This document shows positions 44,531 to 53,768 of a stretch of 59,713 nucleotides of DNA, one piece after another; the first letter of the stretch is position 1, and every line of letters starts with the position of its first letter. This stretch comes from a virus, in the IMG/VR virus record IMGVR_UViG_3300046665_000288, positions 1 through 59,713 of that record, one strand, 5' to 3'. Both the position numbers and the translations under genes were made by a program. The notes under the pieces are model-generated. The model searched no databases and was not told the origin of the DNA. It worked only from the letters and a program-made list of their open reading frames with translations.

Positions 44531-45174
44531 GCACGATAGTCAAGGGCGTGCCTGTGATGTCGAGCGTTGAGCTGGTTCGGGTTATTAACGCATTGCGAAA
44601 ACGCGAGAAGAAGAAGCTGCTGCGGCATGACAACTTCCTCGCGAAGATCGAGAAGCACCCGGGAATTGACGCTCCTAAATTTTTAGGAGCGCAAAAATAC
44701 GGCAACGGGAACACGCGTAAGGTTTACTTCCTCCCGAAGCGTGAGTGCGAGCTCATGGTCATGAGTGAGTCGGAGGTAGTGCAAACGCGCGTTTATGACC
44801 GACTTACGTTGCTGGAGGGCCAGGCGGAAGAGCATAAGCTGATCAGGAAGGACAGCAAATCTTCCAACAGAAACATGAACGGCATGCTGGAGATGACGCG
44901 AGAGGACTTGGGTAAGTCCTGTGCGGCGCATCACTACAGCAACGAAGCGCTGATGATTAATGAGATCGTCTTTGGGGTCCGGAAGGCCATCGATCGCGAC
45001 TCGCTGAGCGGAACCGACCTCAACAGGCTCATCAAGATGGAGATGCGAAACACTCTCCTCATTGCGAAAGAAAAGCCATACGCTGAGCGAAAGGAGATCC
45101 TGAAGCAGTACCATGAGCAGCTACTGTTGACTCCACCGCCGAAGACCAAACTTCTGAAGGGGCGCCACGTATGA
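44527..45174 (+). CDS. Rha-type antirepressor of the immI-like cassette
   Basis: 215 residues. VMSSVELVRVINALRKREKK ... LLRHDNFLAKIEKHPGIDAP ... RKVYFLPKRECELMVMSESE is the Rha regulatory domain; the rest is helical (RAIDRDSLSGTDLNRLIKME). In P22 the Ant protein at this place inactivates the main repressor. GC content is lower than in the flanking tail genes, pointing to separate origin. ATGA-coupled to the Tat-signal gene. Confidence 0.82.
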   Translation: MSTIVKGVPVMSSVELVRVINALRKREKKKLLRHDNFLAKIEKHPGIDAPKFLGAQKYGNGNTRKVYFLPKRECELMVMSESEVVQTRVYDRLTLLEGQAEEHKLIRKDSKSSNRNMNGMLEMTREDLGKSCAAHHYSNEALMINEIVFGVRKAIDRDSLSGTDLNRLIKMEMRNTLLIAKEKPYAERKEILKQYHEQLLLTPPPKTKLLKGRHV

Positions 45175-45611
45175 CGGCTAAAGCTCAAGTCGAGAAGCTA
45201 TCGGCGCTTGGCGGAATTTTTGAAGAAGCCGTTGATTTAGCTGCGCTGATGTTGTGGTACGAAGGATTGCTTTCCCTTATGGTCGGTTACTACACGCAGC
45301 TCCATATTCTCGAGCATGGCGAAGACTCGGACCCTAAGATGCGCCAACTTCGAGTACTGACCGAAGACCACGTATTGATGGCCGGGCGATTTCACATAAT
45401 GCAGGCGGGAAAGCTTGCATACGTGTGCGAGTCGGCCGGATTTGAAGGGGATAAGCATTCGGAGTTGCTGAATAGGGTCATGGCGGCCGCCCGGAAGCGA
45501 GCGGAGCAGAACAATGAACCGAGCCTAGGCGAGATCAAGGACTTTTGGGCTGCAGCTGGGAAGCCATGGCATTCCCCAACGTTTTTGCCCGAAGGGACGG
45601 TGCTCCAATGA
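45171..45611 (+). CDS. Hypothetical protein, 146 residues, after the antirepressor
   Basis: EEAVDLAALMLWYEGLLSLM ... QLRVLTEDHVLMAGRFHIMQ ... RVMAAARKRAEQNNEPSLGE. Helical, soluble, no motif. Start overlaps the antirepressor stop, so it is part of the same unit and may assist the antirepressor. Unknown family. Confidence 0.62.
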   Translation: MTAKAQVEKLSALGGIFEEAVDLAALMLWYEGLLSLMVGYYTQLHILEHGEDSDPKMRQLRVLTEDHVLMAGRFHIMQAGKLAYVCESAGFEGDKHSELLNRVMAAARKRAEQNNEPSLGEIKDFWAAAGKPWHSPTFLPEGTVLQ

Positions 45612-45700
45612 TCGAACCTCAGAAGGCCTACTGCTCTGATCGTAAGCCGCTAGCAGCATGCGCTACTATTGTCGGACCTCAACAGCAGCCGGGAGATAAC

Positions 45701-45913
45701 ATGGAATACGATGAATCAAGTCTGGTCGAGCGAGCGCGGATCGCATTCGCCAAAGCTAGCGGGATGGATCAGCCAAGCAATGACAGTGATGTCCAGGATG
45801 TGGACGGCATCCCGTACGCAGTCCTTCGCAACGTGAACGGCATCCTGGCTGTCTACAGCTACAACGGCACGAGCCTCAATCGCGTGCACGAGTGGCCCGA
45901 TGAGCTGAACTGA
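45701..45913 (+). CDS. Small acidic protein, 70 residues
   Basis: MEYDESSLVERARIAFAKAS ... DVQDVDGIPYAVLRNVNGIL ... SYNGTSLNRVHEWPDELN. GGGAGA precedes ATG 45701. The frame could begin at ATG 45608 overlapping the gene before it; the 31 extra residues are low in complexity. Last gene before a hairpin. Function unknown. Confidence 0.6.
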   Translation: MEYDESSLVERARIAFAKASGMDQPSNDSDVQDVDGIPYAVLRNVNGILAVYSYNGTSLNRVHEWPDELN

Positions 45914-45931
45914 GCAACCTGAGTCAAGCGC

Positions 45932-45955
45932 GCCGCCCCTAGAAATACGGGCGGC
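45932..45955 (+). terminator. Hairpin ending the immI-like operon
   Basis: GCCGCCC (45932-45938) and GGGCGGC (45949-45955) form a 7-bp stem with a ten-base loop; TATTTGC follows. Weak intrinsic terminator. Confidence 0.55.
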
Positions 45956-46001
45956 TATTTGCATTGCGGTAATATATTCGCTCTTTCACCCAGGAGGAGC
46001 G

Positions 46002-46349
46002 ATGATGAAACGCTTGTTTGGACTATGGCTAGTCGTACTCTCGGCCATGGCAGCCGCTCAGGATCATCCATGTCAAGAGCCAGAGTATTTCTTTATGAAA
46101 TCTGCGAGCAAGCCGGAGCTGCGAGACGCATATTGCTCGCTCACTCAGCGGGCCGAGAGCAACGAGCGTTCGCGCCAGATCACACAGGACGGCATTAAGA
46201 AGAAGCGAGAACTTCAATTGGATACCGCAAGTGATCGAGATCTTGAGATAAGGGAGGTGAGAGCGGCGACATCCTGCAGAGTTGCGGCTGCTTCCGTGGC
46301 CGGCGCGCTTGAGCGCCGATTCAAGAGTAAGCCACCTTCTTGTAATTAA
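46002..46349 (+). CDS. Secreted/periplasmic protein, 115 residues
   Basis: MMKRLFGLWLVVLSAMAAAQ is a Sec signal peptide with cleavage near AAAQD. The mature part has two cysteine pairs (HPCQEPEY, AYCSLTQR, TSCRVAA, PPSCN), so disulfides are likely. GGAGGAG precedes the ATG. It sits between the immI-like operon and the tape measure and is followed by a terminator, as a self-contained moron. Role unknown. Confidence 0.68.
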   Translation: MMKRLFGLWLVVLSAMAAAQDHPCQEPEYFFMKSASKPELRDAYCSLTQRAESNERSRQITQDGIKKKRELQLDTASDRDLEIREVRAATSCRVAAASVAGALERRFKSKPPSCN

Positions 46350-46368
46350 ATTTTTTGTACCTTCACAG

Positions 46369-46394
46369 AACCAGCCTTCGGGCTGGTTTTTTTA
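46369..46394 (+). terminator. Terminator before the tape measure gene
   Basis: AACCAGCC (46369-46376), TTCG, GGCTGGTT (46381-46388), T run to 46393. Closely similar in context to 41694-41717. It closes the inserted cassette; the tape measure must be read by antitermination or its own start. Confidence 0.9.
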
Positions 46395-46405
46395 TGGGCG
46401 AACGA

Positions 46406-49400
46406 ATGTCTTCGATTACGAATACAGCTGAAATTCTCGTCGTTGGCGACGCGTCCGGTGTAGAAGAGGGCTTTCGCCCCGCTATCCAGGCCGCAGAGCG
46501 TGTTGGCCAAGCTATCGCTGGCGTCGGCGCGGAGGCCTCCACGTCGGCCCGAAACGTCGAGGGCGCGCAGGGCCGTATGGCGGCCGCCGTTCAGCGCTCC
46601 GCTTCGCAAATTGAAAGCGCCGAACGCAACCTCATCAACTCGGCCCAGCGCATGGCGGCGGCGACCGAAGCGGGCTCGCGTTCTGGCAGCGCTTTCGTCG
46701 AATCGATGGCGCGTCTTCGCGGAGTCGATCCATCGGGCGCGCTGGCACCGTTCCTAGCGCAACTGCGCGCGGTGGAGCAGGCTCAGGAGCGCGTCGCTCA
46801 GGCGGCCCGGGATGAGGCTGAGGCCCAGGCGTTGGCGGCACGTATGCAGTCTAGCCGCGATTCGTTCGTCGAAAGCCTGCAACAGCAAGCCGAGGCGATC
46901 GGCCGCACCCGCGCTGAACTTCTGGAGCTGCGCGCGGCACAGCTCGGCGTATCTACGCAGGCCGCGCCGTTTATCGCCAGGCTTCGTGAAGCAGAGGGCG
47001 GACTGAATCGCACCGGCGCCTCTGCTGCGCAGGTCGCGAACGCAATGAGGCAAGTGCCCGCGCAATTAAGCGACGTCGCCGTCCAGCTCGCCGGCGGCCA
47101 GTCGCCCCTGATGGTGCTGATGCAGCAGGGCAGCCAGCTGCGCGACTCGTTCGGCAGCATTCCCGCCGCCCTTCGCGGCGTTGGCTCGTCGCTGCTGGCG
47201 CTAGTCAATCCGATGAGTGTTGCTGCAGTTGTTCTCGGTGGGATCGCTTACGCGTACAACAAGGGATCTGCTGAAGCTTCGGCATTCAGCCGCGCGATCA
47301 TCAACTCTGGTAACGCTGCTGGCACAAGCCGAGGTCAACTGGCTGATTACGCACGTGAGATTGGCAAGACTGCCGGCACTCAGGGCGAAGCGGCTGCGGC
47401 GCTTGCCGCACTTACCGAAGCTGGCAGAGTTGGATCTGAAAATCTTAAGCAGTTTGCCGCATCTGCTGTCGGTGCTCAAAATGTGTTGGGTCGGAAGATC
47501 GAAGACACCGTCTCGGAGTTCTCCGAGCTCGGGAAGTCACCGCTGGCAACGCTCGACAAGCTGAACGACCGGTATCACTTCTTGACGTCGGCAGTCTATG
47601 CACAGGTCAAGGCCCTTGAGGACCAAGGCCGGACGTCCGAAGCGGCGAATATCGCCCAGCAGGCCTACGCCGATGGCATCGATAAACAGCGGCAAAAGGT
47701 TCTCGACAGCCTGACGGACTGGGAGCGTGGCTGGCTTCGTATCAAGGGCGCGACTTCCGGGGCGATCGATGCAGTGCTGAACATCGGCCGCGGCCCGACG
47801 AACCAGCAAAAGATCGACTCGTTGCTGAACGTCCGCGACACGCTCGAGGCAAACCAAGCCCGCGCGAAGGAGACGCGCGACATGCGCGCTGCGGATGCGT
47901 ACCAGAAGCTGCTCGACCAGAACAAGGACGAGATTAACGCGCTCCGGTCGAAAGAGGATGCCACGAAAGCGGTTTCGAAGGCCGAGGCTGATGCGGCCGA
48001 CGCGACCGCGGCCCGCAACACATGGCTCCTCGACAGCGACAAGTACCTTGATCGTGCAACCCAGGCCGAGCGAGACCTGGCGAAGGCGCGCAACGAGGGC
48101 GCAAAGGCCTTCGCGGATCAAGACCCCGTCACGCGTGAAAAGCTGATCAATGATCGTCTGATCGAGATCCGCAAGCAGTATTCGGACGTCTTCAACACGA
48201 CCGTCGAATCGAACATCGCGGCGCTCCAACGTCGAGGCGCCGTTGAGGAACTGCTGGCGCAGCGTGCACTAGCTCGGATCCAGACGCAGCGCGCGATCGG
48301 CAACATTAGCGAGGAGCAGGCAATTAACCAGTCTGCGAACGCAGAGCTTGCAATCCTTGATCAGCATATCGCGGCTAAGCGCGCTGAGCTCGCACTGGTC
48401 CAGAAGAAAATCTACGCCACCCCCGCTCAGAAAGATAAAGACGTAAAGGACAAAGAGGGCGAGCTTGCCGAGCTTCGAGTCCAGCGCGGTTCGCGGGAGG
48501 AAAAGCAGCAAAACGACCTCATCGAACTGCAGGATCGCCGCCGTCAAAGCACGGAAGACCTGTACAAAACCGGCATTGTTGGCGCCACGGCCGAGCTCAA
48601 CAGCCTGACAGCACAGACTGAAGCCCAGTTCCAGGCGAACCAAGCCATTGGCCTTAGTACTCGTCAGGTAGCCGAGCTCGAATCGGCACGTCTCTACAGC
48701 ACCGCCGCACTGAAGGACGAGACCGCAGCAGGATTGGCAGCGCTGCCAGGTGGGCAGGCACTGGCACAGGTCTACCGGGATCAGGCTCAACAAATGCGCG
48801 ACCTTGCGGACGCCAGGGTGCGTGGCGCCGTTAAGCAGGAGATCTACGAAAAGCCATTGCAAGACCTGAACGCAATGGTCGACATTCTCGGCGCGCTCGA
48901 CGAGGCGGCACAGTCGGCGGCTCAAGGTATGGCTAGCGCCTTTGGCAGTGTCGGCCAGGCGATTGGCGGCATGACAACGGCGTTGACTGGGTACGAGCGG
49001 ACGCAGGCGGCAATCGCTGCTCAACTCGCAAATGCTACCCGCGATGCGCATGGGGACCCTGCAAAGATTCAGCGCGCAAACCAGATGGCGGCAGAGGCGT
49101 CTGCGCAGGCCCAGATCAAGAGCTATGGCGACATGGCGTCGGCCGCGAAGGGATTCTTCGATCAGAATTCCAAAGGGTATGCCGTACTGAGCGGCGTGGA
49201 GAAAGCGTACCGCGCCGCCGAGATGGTGATGGCCCTGGAATCGATGGCGAAGAAAATCTTCTTCAAAGAGACCGAGGTTGCAGCAACCACGGCGTTGAAT
49301 GCAACGAAGCTGACCGGCGAGGCTGCCACAACAGCGGCATCTACCGGACTGGCCGCAACTGAGGCCAGCGCATGGGGCGTTACTGCGGTCGTGAAGGCGC

Positions 49401-51865
49401 TGGCCTCGTTGCCGTTCCCTATGAATCTGGCGGCCGGTGCCGCTACTCTGGCGGCGGTCGTTGCCGTGGGCGCGAAGATGTTCGGTGGCGTGGGCGGCGG
49501 AAGTGTGAGCCTGTCCCAACAGCGGCAGCAGGACCAAGGCGCTGGGTCTGTCCTGGGCGACAGCGACGCGAAGTCGGAGTCGATCAGGAACGCGCTCGAT
49601 GCAGTCGAGAAGAACACGTATCAAGACTTGGCGGTCAGCAGCAGCATGCTCGCGACGCTGCGCAGCATCGACAACAACATCCGTAGCTTTGCCAGTCAGC
49701 TGGTGCGCAGCACTGACATCACCGACCCTGATGTTGGAAATCTGAATTCCAACAACGGCTTTGGCAAGTCAGTCGCATCGTGGGCAGCCGGTGGCGTCGT
49801 TATTGGATCGTTGCTCGCAAAGATTCCCGCTCTCGGAAACATCTTCGGGAAGGTAGGAACTTCAATCTTCGGCGGGAAGCAGAGCGTTGAGGACTCGGGC
49901 TTCAAGATGGATGCTGCGAGCTTGGCGGCCATTCTGGGCAATGGCGCACACGCTTTCCAGTTTGCGGACATCAAGACGTCTGGCGGCTGGTTCCGCAGTG
50001 ACAAGACGAGTGAGCAGACGACGCCGCTTAGTGAGGCCGCCAATCAGCAGTTCACGTCGATTATCAAGTCGTTGGCGGACAGCGTGAAAAGCGCCGGTGA
50101 TCTGCTGGGCATCTCGGGCGACGATTTCACCAATAAGCTGAATAGCTTCGTGGTCGACATCGGCGAAGTGAGCCTGAAGGGCTTGAAGGGCGATGATCTG
50201 CAAAAGGCAGTCGAGTCGGTCTTCGCCAAGCTCGGGGACCAGATGGCGCAGTTTGCCGTCGACGGTCTGGGTCCGTTTCAGCAGGTCGGAGAGGGCTATC
50301 TCGAAACGCTGACGCGCATCGCAGCCGAATATCAAACCATTGACGTGGTCTTCCAGTCGTTCGGCAAGACTTTCGGAGAGGTAGGGCTATCTTCGATCGA
50401 GGCTCGTGACCGGCTCGTGCAGCTGGCCGGCGGGCTTGACAAGTTCACCAGTCAGGGCGAGTACTTCCTGCAGAATTTCTTCACCGAGCAGGAGCAGGCG
50501 GCAGCGCTCAAGGGTCGAATCAACCCGACATTGGCGAAATACGGCCTGTCGACTGATGGTGATGACGCATCGAAGATGTTCCGCAACCTCGTCGTTGGAT
50601 TAGACACTACAAAGGAAGCGGGCGCCGCGGCATATGCCGAGCTGATGTCCATCGCACCAGCTTTCAAAGCGGTCGTTGACTCCAATCAGGATGCGCTTGA
50701 TGAACGGAAAGAACTGCAGGACCAGCTCGACGAGCTGACCATGTCCTCGACTCAGTTGCTGGCCAAGCAGCGCGATGCGCTGCACGAGAGCAATCGGGCA
50801 CTGTTCGACCAAGTGCAGGCCCTCAAGGCTGTAAAGGACTCGGCTTCGACACTGCTCGGCGGTGTGGATGACGCGTTCTCGGCGCTTCAGAAAGTGGCGG
50901 CGCGTGAAAAGACTGCGGTGCAAGCGAGCGTCACGGCGCAAACAGCGGCGGTCGCGAAGCTGCAGACGCTGTCGCAGTCTCTGCGTAGCACTTTGGACAG
51001 TCTGAAGTCTCCGGATCAAAAGGCTGCCGAGCGCGTAACCGCTCAGGCCCAGATCCGCGCAGCCTTGGCGATCGCGAAAGCAGGTGGCGTGCTGCCGACG
51101 GCGGACAGCCTGAAGTCTGCACTGAGCGCGGTCGCGCAAGATGCGTCCAACCAGTTCAGCAGCTACGCGGACTATCTGCGGGATCTGTACCAGACCCAGA
51201 ACGACCTCTCGCAACTGGCTGACATTACGGATAACTCGCTTTCAGTCGAGCAGCAGTCGCTCGACGCATTGCAGGCACAGCTGACTCGTCTGGATGACAT
51301 GGTAGCCCAGGGCCAGGAGCAGATCGACGTGCTGAAAGGCCAGTCGATAGCAACACTGACCTTGGCTCAGGCGATGTCCGGTCTGCAAACCGCGATCACG
51401 GGCGCGCAGGCGAATCCGATCGTCGGCGCTACGTCCAGCATTGCGAACATGTACCAGCAGCTGCTTGGCCGTCCAGCCGATCAGGCGGGGCTTGAGTACT
51501 GGCAGAACGCCATCGCTGGCGGGTCCACGCTGGACTCGATCCGCGAAGCGTTCATGAAATCGGCTGAGTACAAGGGCCTGCATCCGTTCGCGGTCGGTAC
51601 GAACTCCGTTCCGGAGGACATGCCGGCGTTCATCCATAAAGGTGAGCGAGTCATTCCCGCGGCGGACAACCGCGCGCTCATGGCGAGGCTGGCCAACCCA
51701 TCGGGCAATAACGAGGCGCTTGCCACGGAGATTCGGGCGCTTCGCGAGACCGTCGCAAAGCAACAGGCGGCGCTTGATCGCATTGCGAGCAACACGAAGG
51801 AGCATAAAGACATGTTCGAGCAATCGACAGGTGGTGGCGGCCCGATGCTGGTGGAGGTGACCTGA
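46406..51865 (+). CDS. Tail tape measure protein
   Basis: 1819 residues from MSSITNTAEILVVGDASGVE; ATG 46394 is an alternative. TMP_2 domain in the first 400 residues (MRQVPAQLSDVAVQLAGGQS, PLMVLMQQGSQLRDSFG, SAVYAQVKALEDQGRTSEAA). Long coiled coils follow, then hydrophobic helices (SLPFPMNLAAGAATLAAVVA). Near residues 1678-1725 is a DUF4214-like block (MYQQLLGRPADQAGLEYWQN). At about 1.5 Angstrom per residue the tail would be roughly 250-290 nm, about twice lambda's. Confidence 0.94.
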   Translation: MSSITNTAEILVVGDASGVEEGFRPAIQAAERVGQAIAGVGAEASTSARNVEGAQGRMAAAVQRSASQIESAERNLINSAQRMAAATEAGSRSGSAFVESMARLRGVDPSGALAPFLAQLRAVEQAQERVAQAARDEAEAQALAARMQSSRDSFVESLQQQAEAIGRTRAELLELRAAQLGVSTQAAPFIARLREAEGGLNRTGASAAQVANAMRQVPAQLSDVAVQLAGGQSPLMVLMQQGSQLRDSFGSIPAALRGVGSSLLALVNPMSVAAVVLGGIAYAYNKGSAEASAFSRAIINSGNAAGTSRGQLADYAREIGKTAGTQGEAAAALAALTEAGRVGSENLKQFAASAVGAQNVLGRKIEDTVSEFSELGKSPLATLDKLNDRYHFLTSAVYAQVKALEDQGRTSEAANIAQQAYADGIDKQRQKVLDSLTDWERGWLRIKGATSGAIDAVLNIGRGPTNQQKIDSLLNVRDTLEANQARAKETRDMRAADAYQKLLDQNKDEINALRSKEDATKAVSKAEADAADATAARNTWLLDSDKYLDRATQAERDLAKARNEGAKAFADQDPVTREKLINDRLIEIRKQYSDVFNTTVESNIAALQRRGAVEELLAQRALARIQTQRAIGNISEEQAINQSANAELAILDQHIAAKRAELALVQKKIYATPAQKDKDVKDKEGELAELRVQRGSREEKQQNDLIELQDRRRQSTEDLYKTGIVGATAELNSLTAQTEAQFQANQAIGLSTRQVAELESARLYSTAALKDETAAGLAALPGGQALAQVYRDQAQQMRDLADARVRGAVKQEIYEKPLQDLNAMVDILGALDEAAQSAAQGMASAFGSVGQAIGGMTTALTGYERTQAAIAAQLANATRDAHGDPAKIQRANQMAAEASAQAQIKSYGDMASAAKGFFDQNSKGYAVLSGVEKAYRAAEMVMALESMAKKIFFKETEVAATTALNATKLTGEAATTAASTGLAATEASAWGVTAVVKALASLPFPMNLAAGAATLAAVVAVGAKMFGGVGGGSVSLSQQRQQDQGAGSVLGDSDAKSESIRNALDAVEKNTYQDLAVSSSMLATLRSIDNNIRSFASQLVRSTDITDPDVGNLNSNNGFGKSVASWAAGGVVIGSLLAKIPALGNIFGKVGTSIFGGKQSVEDSGFKMDAASLAAILGNGAHAFQFADIKTSGGWFRSDKTSEQTTPLSEAANQQFTSIIKSLADSVKSAGDLLGISGDDFTNKLNSFVVDIGEVSLKGLKGDDLQKAVESVFAKLGDQMAQFAVDGLGPFQQVGEGYLETLTRIAAEYQTIDVVFQSFGKTFGEVGLSSIEARDRLVQLAGGLDKFTSQGEYFLQNFFTEQEQAAALKGRINPTLAKYGLSTDGDDASKMFRNLVVGLDTTKEAGAAAYAELMSIAPAFKAVVDSNQDALDERKELQDQLDELTMSSTQLLAKQRDALHESNRALFDQVQALKAVKDSASTLLGGVDDAFSALQKVAAREKTAVQASVTAQTAAVAKLQTLSQSLRSTLDSLKSPDQKAAERVTAQAQIRAALAIAKAGGVLPTADSLKSALSAVAQDASNQFSSYADYLRDLYQTQNDLSQLADITDNSLSVEQQSLDALQAQLTRLDDMVAQGQEQIDVLKGQSIATLTLAQAMSGLQTAITGAQANPIVGATSSIANMYQQLLGRPADQAGLEYWQNAIAGGSTLDSIREAFMKSAEYKGLHPFAVGTNSVPEDMPAFIHKGERVIPAADNRALMARLANPSGNNEALATEIRALRETVAKQQAALDRIASNTKEHKDMFEQSTGGGGPMLVEVT

Positions 51866-52785
51866 TGGCGGCAACACTGAGTGTTCTTTCACCGGTGACC
51901 GTTGACAGTTCGATCCTTACTAGCAGCACGGTTGCAGAGACTGACTATGCGGCATGGAGCAGCAGTACCAACTACACGGCTGGTACTCGCTGCATCAGTA
52001 TTGTCACCCATCGCATCTACGAGTGCGTGACGGCGCATTCGAACAAGGACCCGACGGTCATCGACAACCAGGCTGGAACAACGGTTTATTGGCTGGATGT
52101 TGGCCCGACAAACCGGTGGGCCATGTTCGACGGCGAGGTGAGTACTCAAACGGTTGCAACTTCGCCGCTCACGGTGGTCGTGCGCCCGGGGACCTTCAAC
52201 GGCCTGTATTTGGCTGGCCTGGATGCTTCCTCGATCAGCATCACAGTAAAGGATGCCCCAGGTGGAGTCGTCATTTACAGCTACTCAGGCCAGTTGGAGG
52301 GCTCGCAGCCGTCTGATTACGACGAGTACTTTTTCGACCGCTTCAAGCCGCTGACAGACTTCCTTGCCAGCGACATCGACCAGTACAACAACGCCGAGCT
52401 GACGGTTGTGCTTACGTCCACGGGCGGCACGGTGAAGTGTGGCGTTCTGGCCGTTGGAGACCTCCGGGCCCTAGGCCGGACGCAGCGCGGCGCAAAGGCA
52501 AAGCCGAAGACGTACAGCTACATCAAAACAGACGACTTCGGTCGCACGTCGATCAAGCGGCGCAAGAGCGCGAAGGACATGACCGCTTCGGCGCTTCTCG
52601 ATCTTTCGGAGGCGAATACGGTGACGGACCTGATCCAGGGTCTGCTCGACGTTCCGGCAGTCTGGATTGCCTCGGATGGCCAGGAGTACGGCGCACTTCG
52701 CGTATTCGGCCTTGGTAGCGGCGAAGTGTCGTTCGACGGCGCAGATTACTGCCAACTTTCTCTATCAGTACAGGGACTCATCTAA
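51865..52785 (+). CDS. Distal tail protein with CBM5/12-like segment
   Basis: 306 residues. AWSSSTNYTAGTRCISIVTH then RIYECVTAHSNKDPTV resembles the aromatic carbohydrate-binding module of chitinase type often fused to tail proteins. Next SYSGQLEGSQPSDYDEYFFD and the basic QRGAKAKPKTYSYIKTDDFG follow. Directly after the tape measure, where lambda has gpM and gpL. TAATG-type overlap with both neighbours. Function: tail tip or sugar-binding component, inferred. Confidence 0.66.
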   Translation: MAATLSVLSPVTVDSSILTSSTVAETDYAAWSSSTNYTAGTRCISIVTHRIYECVTAHSNKDPTVIDNQAGTTVYWLDVGPTNRWAMFDGEVSTQTVATSPLTVVVRPGTFNGLYLAGLDASSISITVKDAPGGVVIYSYSGQLEGSQPSDYDEYFFDRFKPLTDFLASDIDQYNNAELTVVLTSTGGTVKCGVLAVGDLRALGRTQRGAKAKPKTYSYIKTDDFGRTSIKRRKSAKDMTASALLDLSEANTVTDLIQGLLDVPAVWIASDGQEYGALRVFGLGSGEVSFDGADYCQLSLSVQGLI

Positions 52786-53768
52786 TGGCATTGCTTACAC
52801 CTCCGCCGGCTGCGCCGCAGCGCGGCGATCGTACTACGTTCGCCTCCCGCGTCGACGCCTTTATCACGTGGCTTATCAACTTCGTGACAGAGATGCTCGC
52901 TCTGGTGGCGAACCTGAACACCATCGCCGCCGGCGGCGCATTCACGCTCCCGTTCACCTTCGCCACAACTGGCGGTACCGGAACTACGACTGGCGGCAAA
53001 ATCGCCTGCGCGAACATCGCGAGCCAGTCGACGACGACGTATTTCGCGATCGACCTTACAGACGCAAAAGGGTCGAGCATCGCAGCGCAGCTTGCGCAGG
53101 CGGTTACGTCGACAAGCGCAGTCAAGGGGGCGGCGCGGCTCGTAAAGATGGGTGATGCGTCGAAGTACATCATCCTCAACATAACCGGCTGGTCCCCGTC
53201 GACGTATTCGGGTCTGCTGTCGGGGGCCGTCATCGACAGCAGCTCAACAAATCCGTTCGCTAACGGGGACGACGTCATGCTGTACCTGCAGCGCGCGGGC
53301 GACAAAGGTGATACGGGCGCTACTGGTTCTGTGTTGACGGGCGTTTTGCACGTGGCCGACATTCGGAGTTCGGGCACGACGGGGCAGGGGGCCGCCGCCG
53401 GCACAACTACCCGCACGCTTAACACCGTTGTGCGCAACACGATCAGCGGCGCGTCGCTTGCATCGAACCAGGTCACGCTTCCGGCGGGGACGTACCGGGT
53501 GAACGGTAGCGTCCCCGCGTACGGCGTCGGCCAGCATCAAGCCTACCTGTATAACACGACGACTTCGTCGAACATTTTGGCCGGCACGAGCGAAGCCGAC
53601 AACGGAAGCAACTCGCGGTCCGAGCTGCTGCGCGAGATCGTCCTCGCCGCGCAAAGCGTAATCGAGGTTCGCCACTGGCTAGGGTCGTCGTCCGGTAGCC
53701 TCGGGAACCCGACTGGGTCAGGCGTCGGTGAGGTCTACACCCAATTGATATTTGAAAAGGTCGCATGA
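52785..53768 (+). CDS. Tail fibre / receptor-binding protein
   Basis: 327 residues. N-terminal helical attachment (RVDAFITWLINFVTEMLALV), beta-rich Ser/Thr/Gly region, a collagen-like spot GDKGDTGATG near residue 173, and a C-terminal beta domain (LNTVVRNTISGASLASNQVT ... HWLGSSSGSLGNPTGSG) typical of trimeric fibre tips. Ends with QLIFEKVA. Determines host binding by inference. Confidence 0.75.
   Translation: MALLTPPPAAPQRGDRTTFASRVDAFITWLINFVTEMLALVANLNTIAAGGAFTLPFTFATTGGTGTTTGGKIACANIASQSTTTYFAIDLTDAKGSSIAAQLAQAVTSTSAVKGAARLVKMGDASKYIILNITGWSPSTYSGLLSGAVIDSSSTNPFANGDDVMLYLQRAGDKGDTGATGSVLTGVLHVADIRSSGTTGQGAAAGTTTRTLNTVVRNTISGASLASNQVTLPAGTYRVNGSVPAYGVGQHQAYLYNTTTSSNILAGTSEADNGSNSRSELLREIVLAAQSVIEVRHWLGSSSGSLGNPTGSGVGEVYTQLIFEKVA

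Noticed and set aside
48269-49624. 451-codon open frame on the minus strand inside the tape measure gene
   Set aside because: High-GC genes leave long antisense frames; composition (rich in Arg, His, Cys, Leu) is a shadow of the coiled-coil tape measure and there is no start signal.
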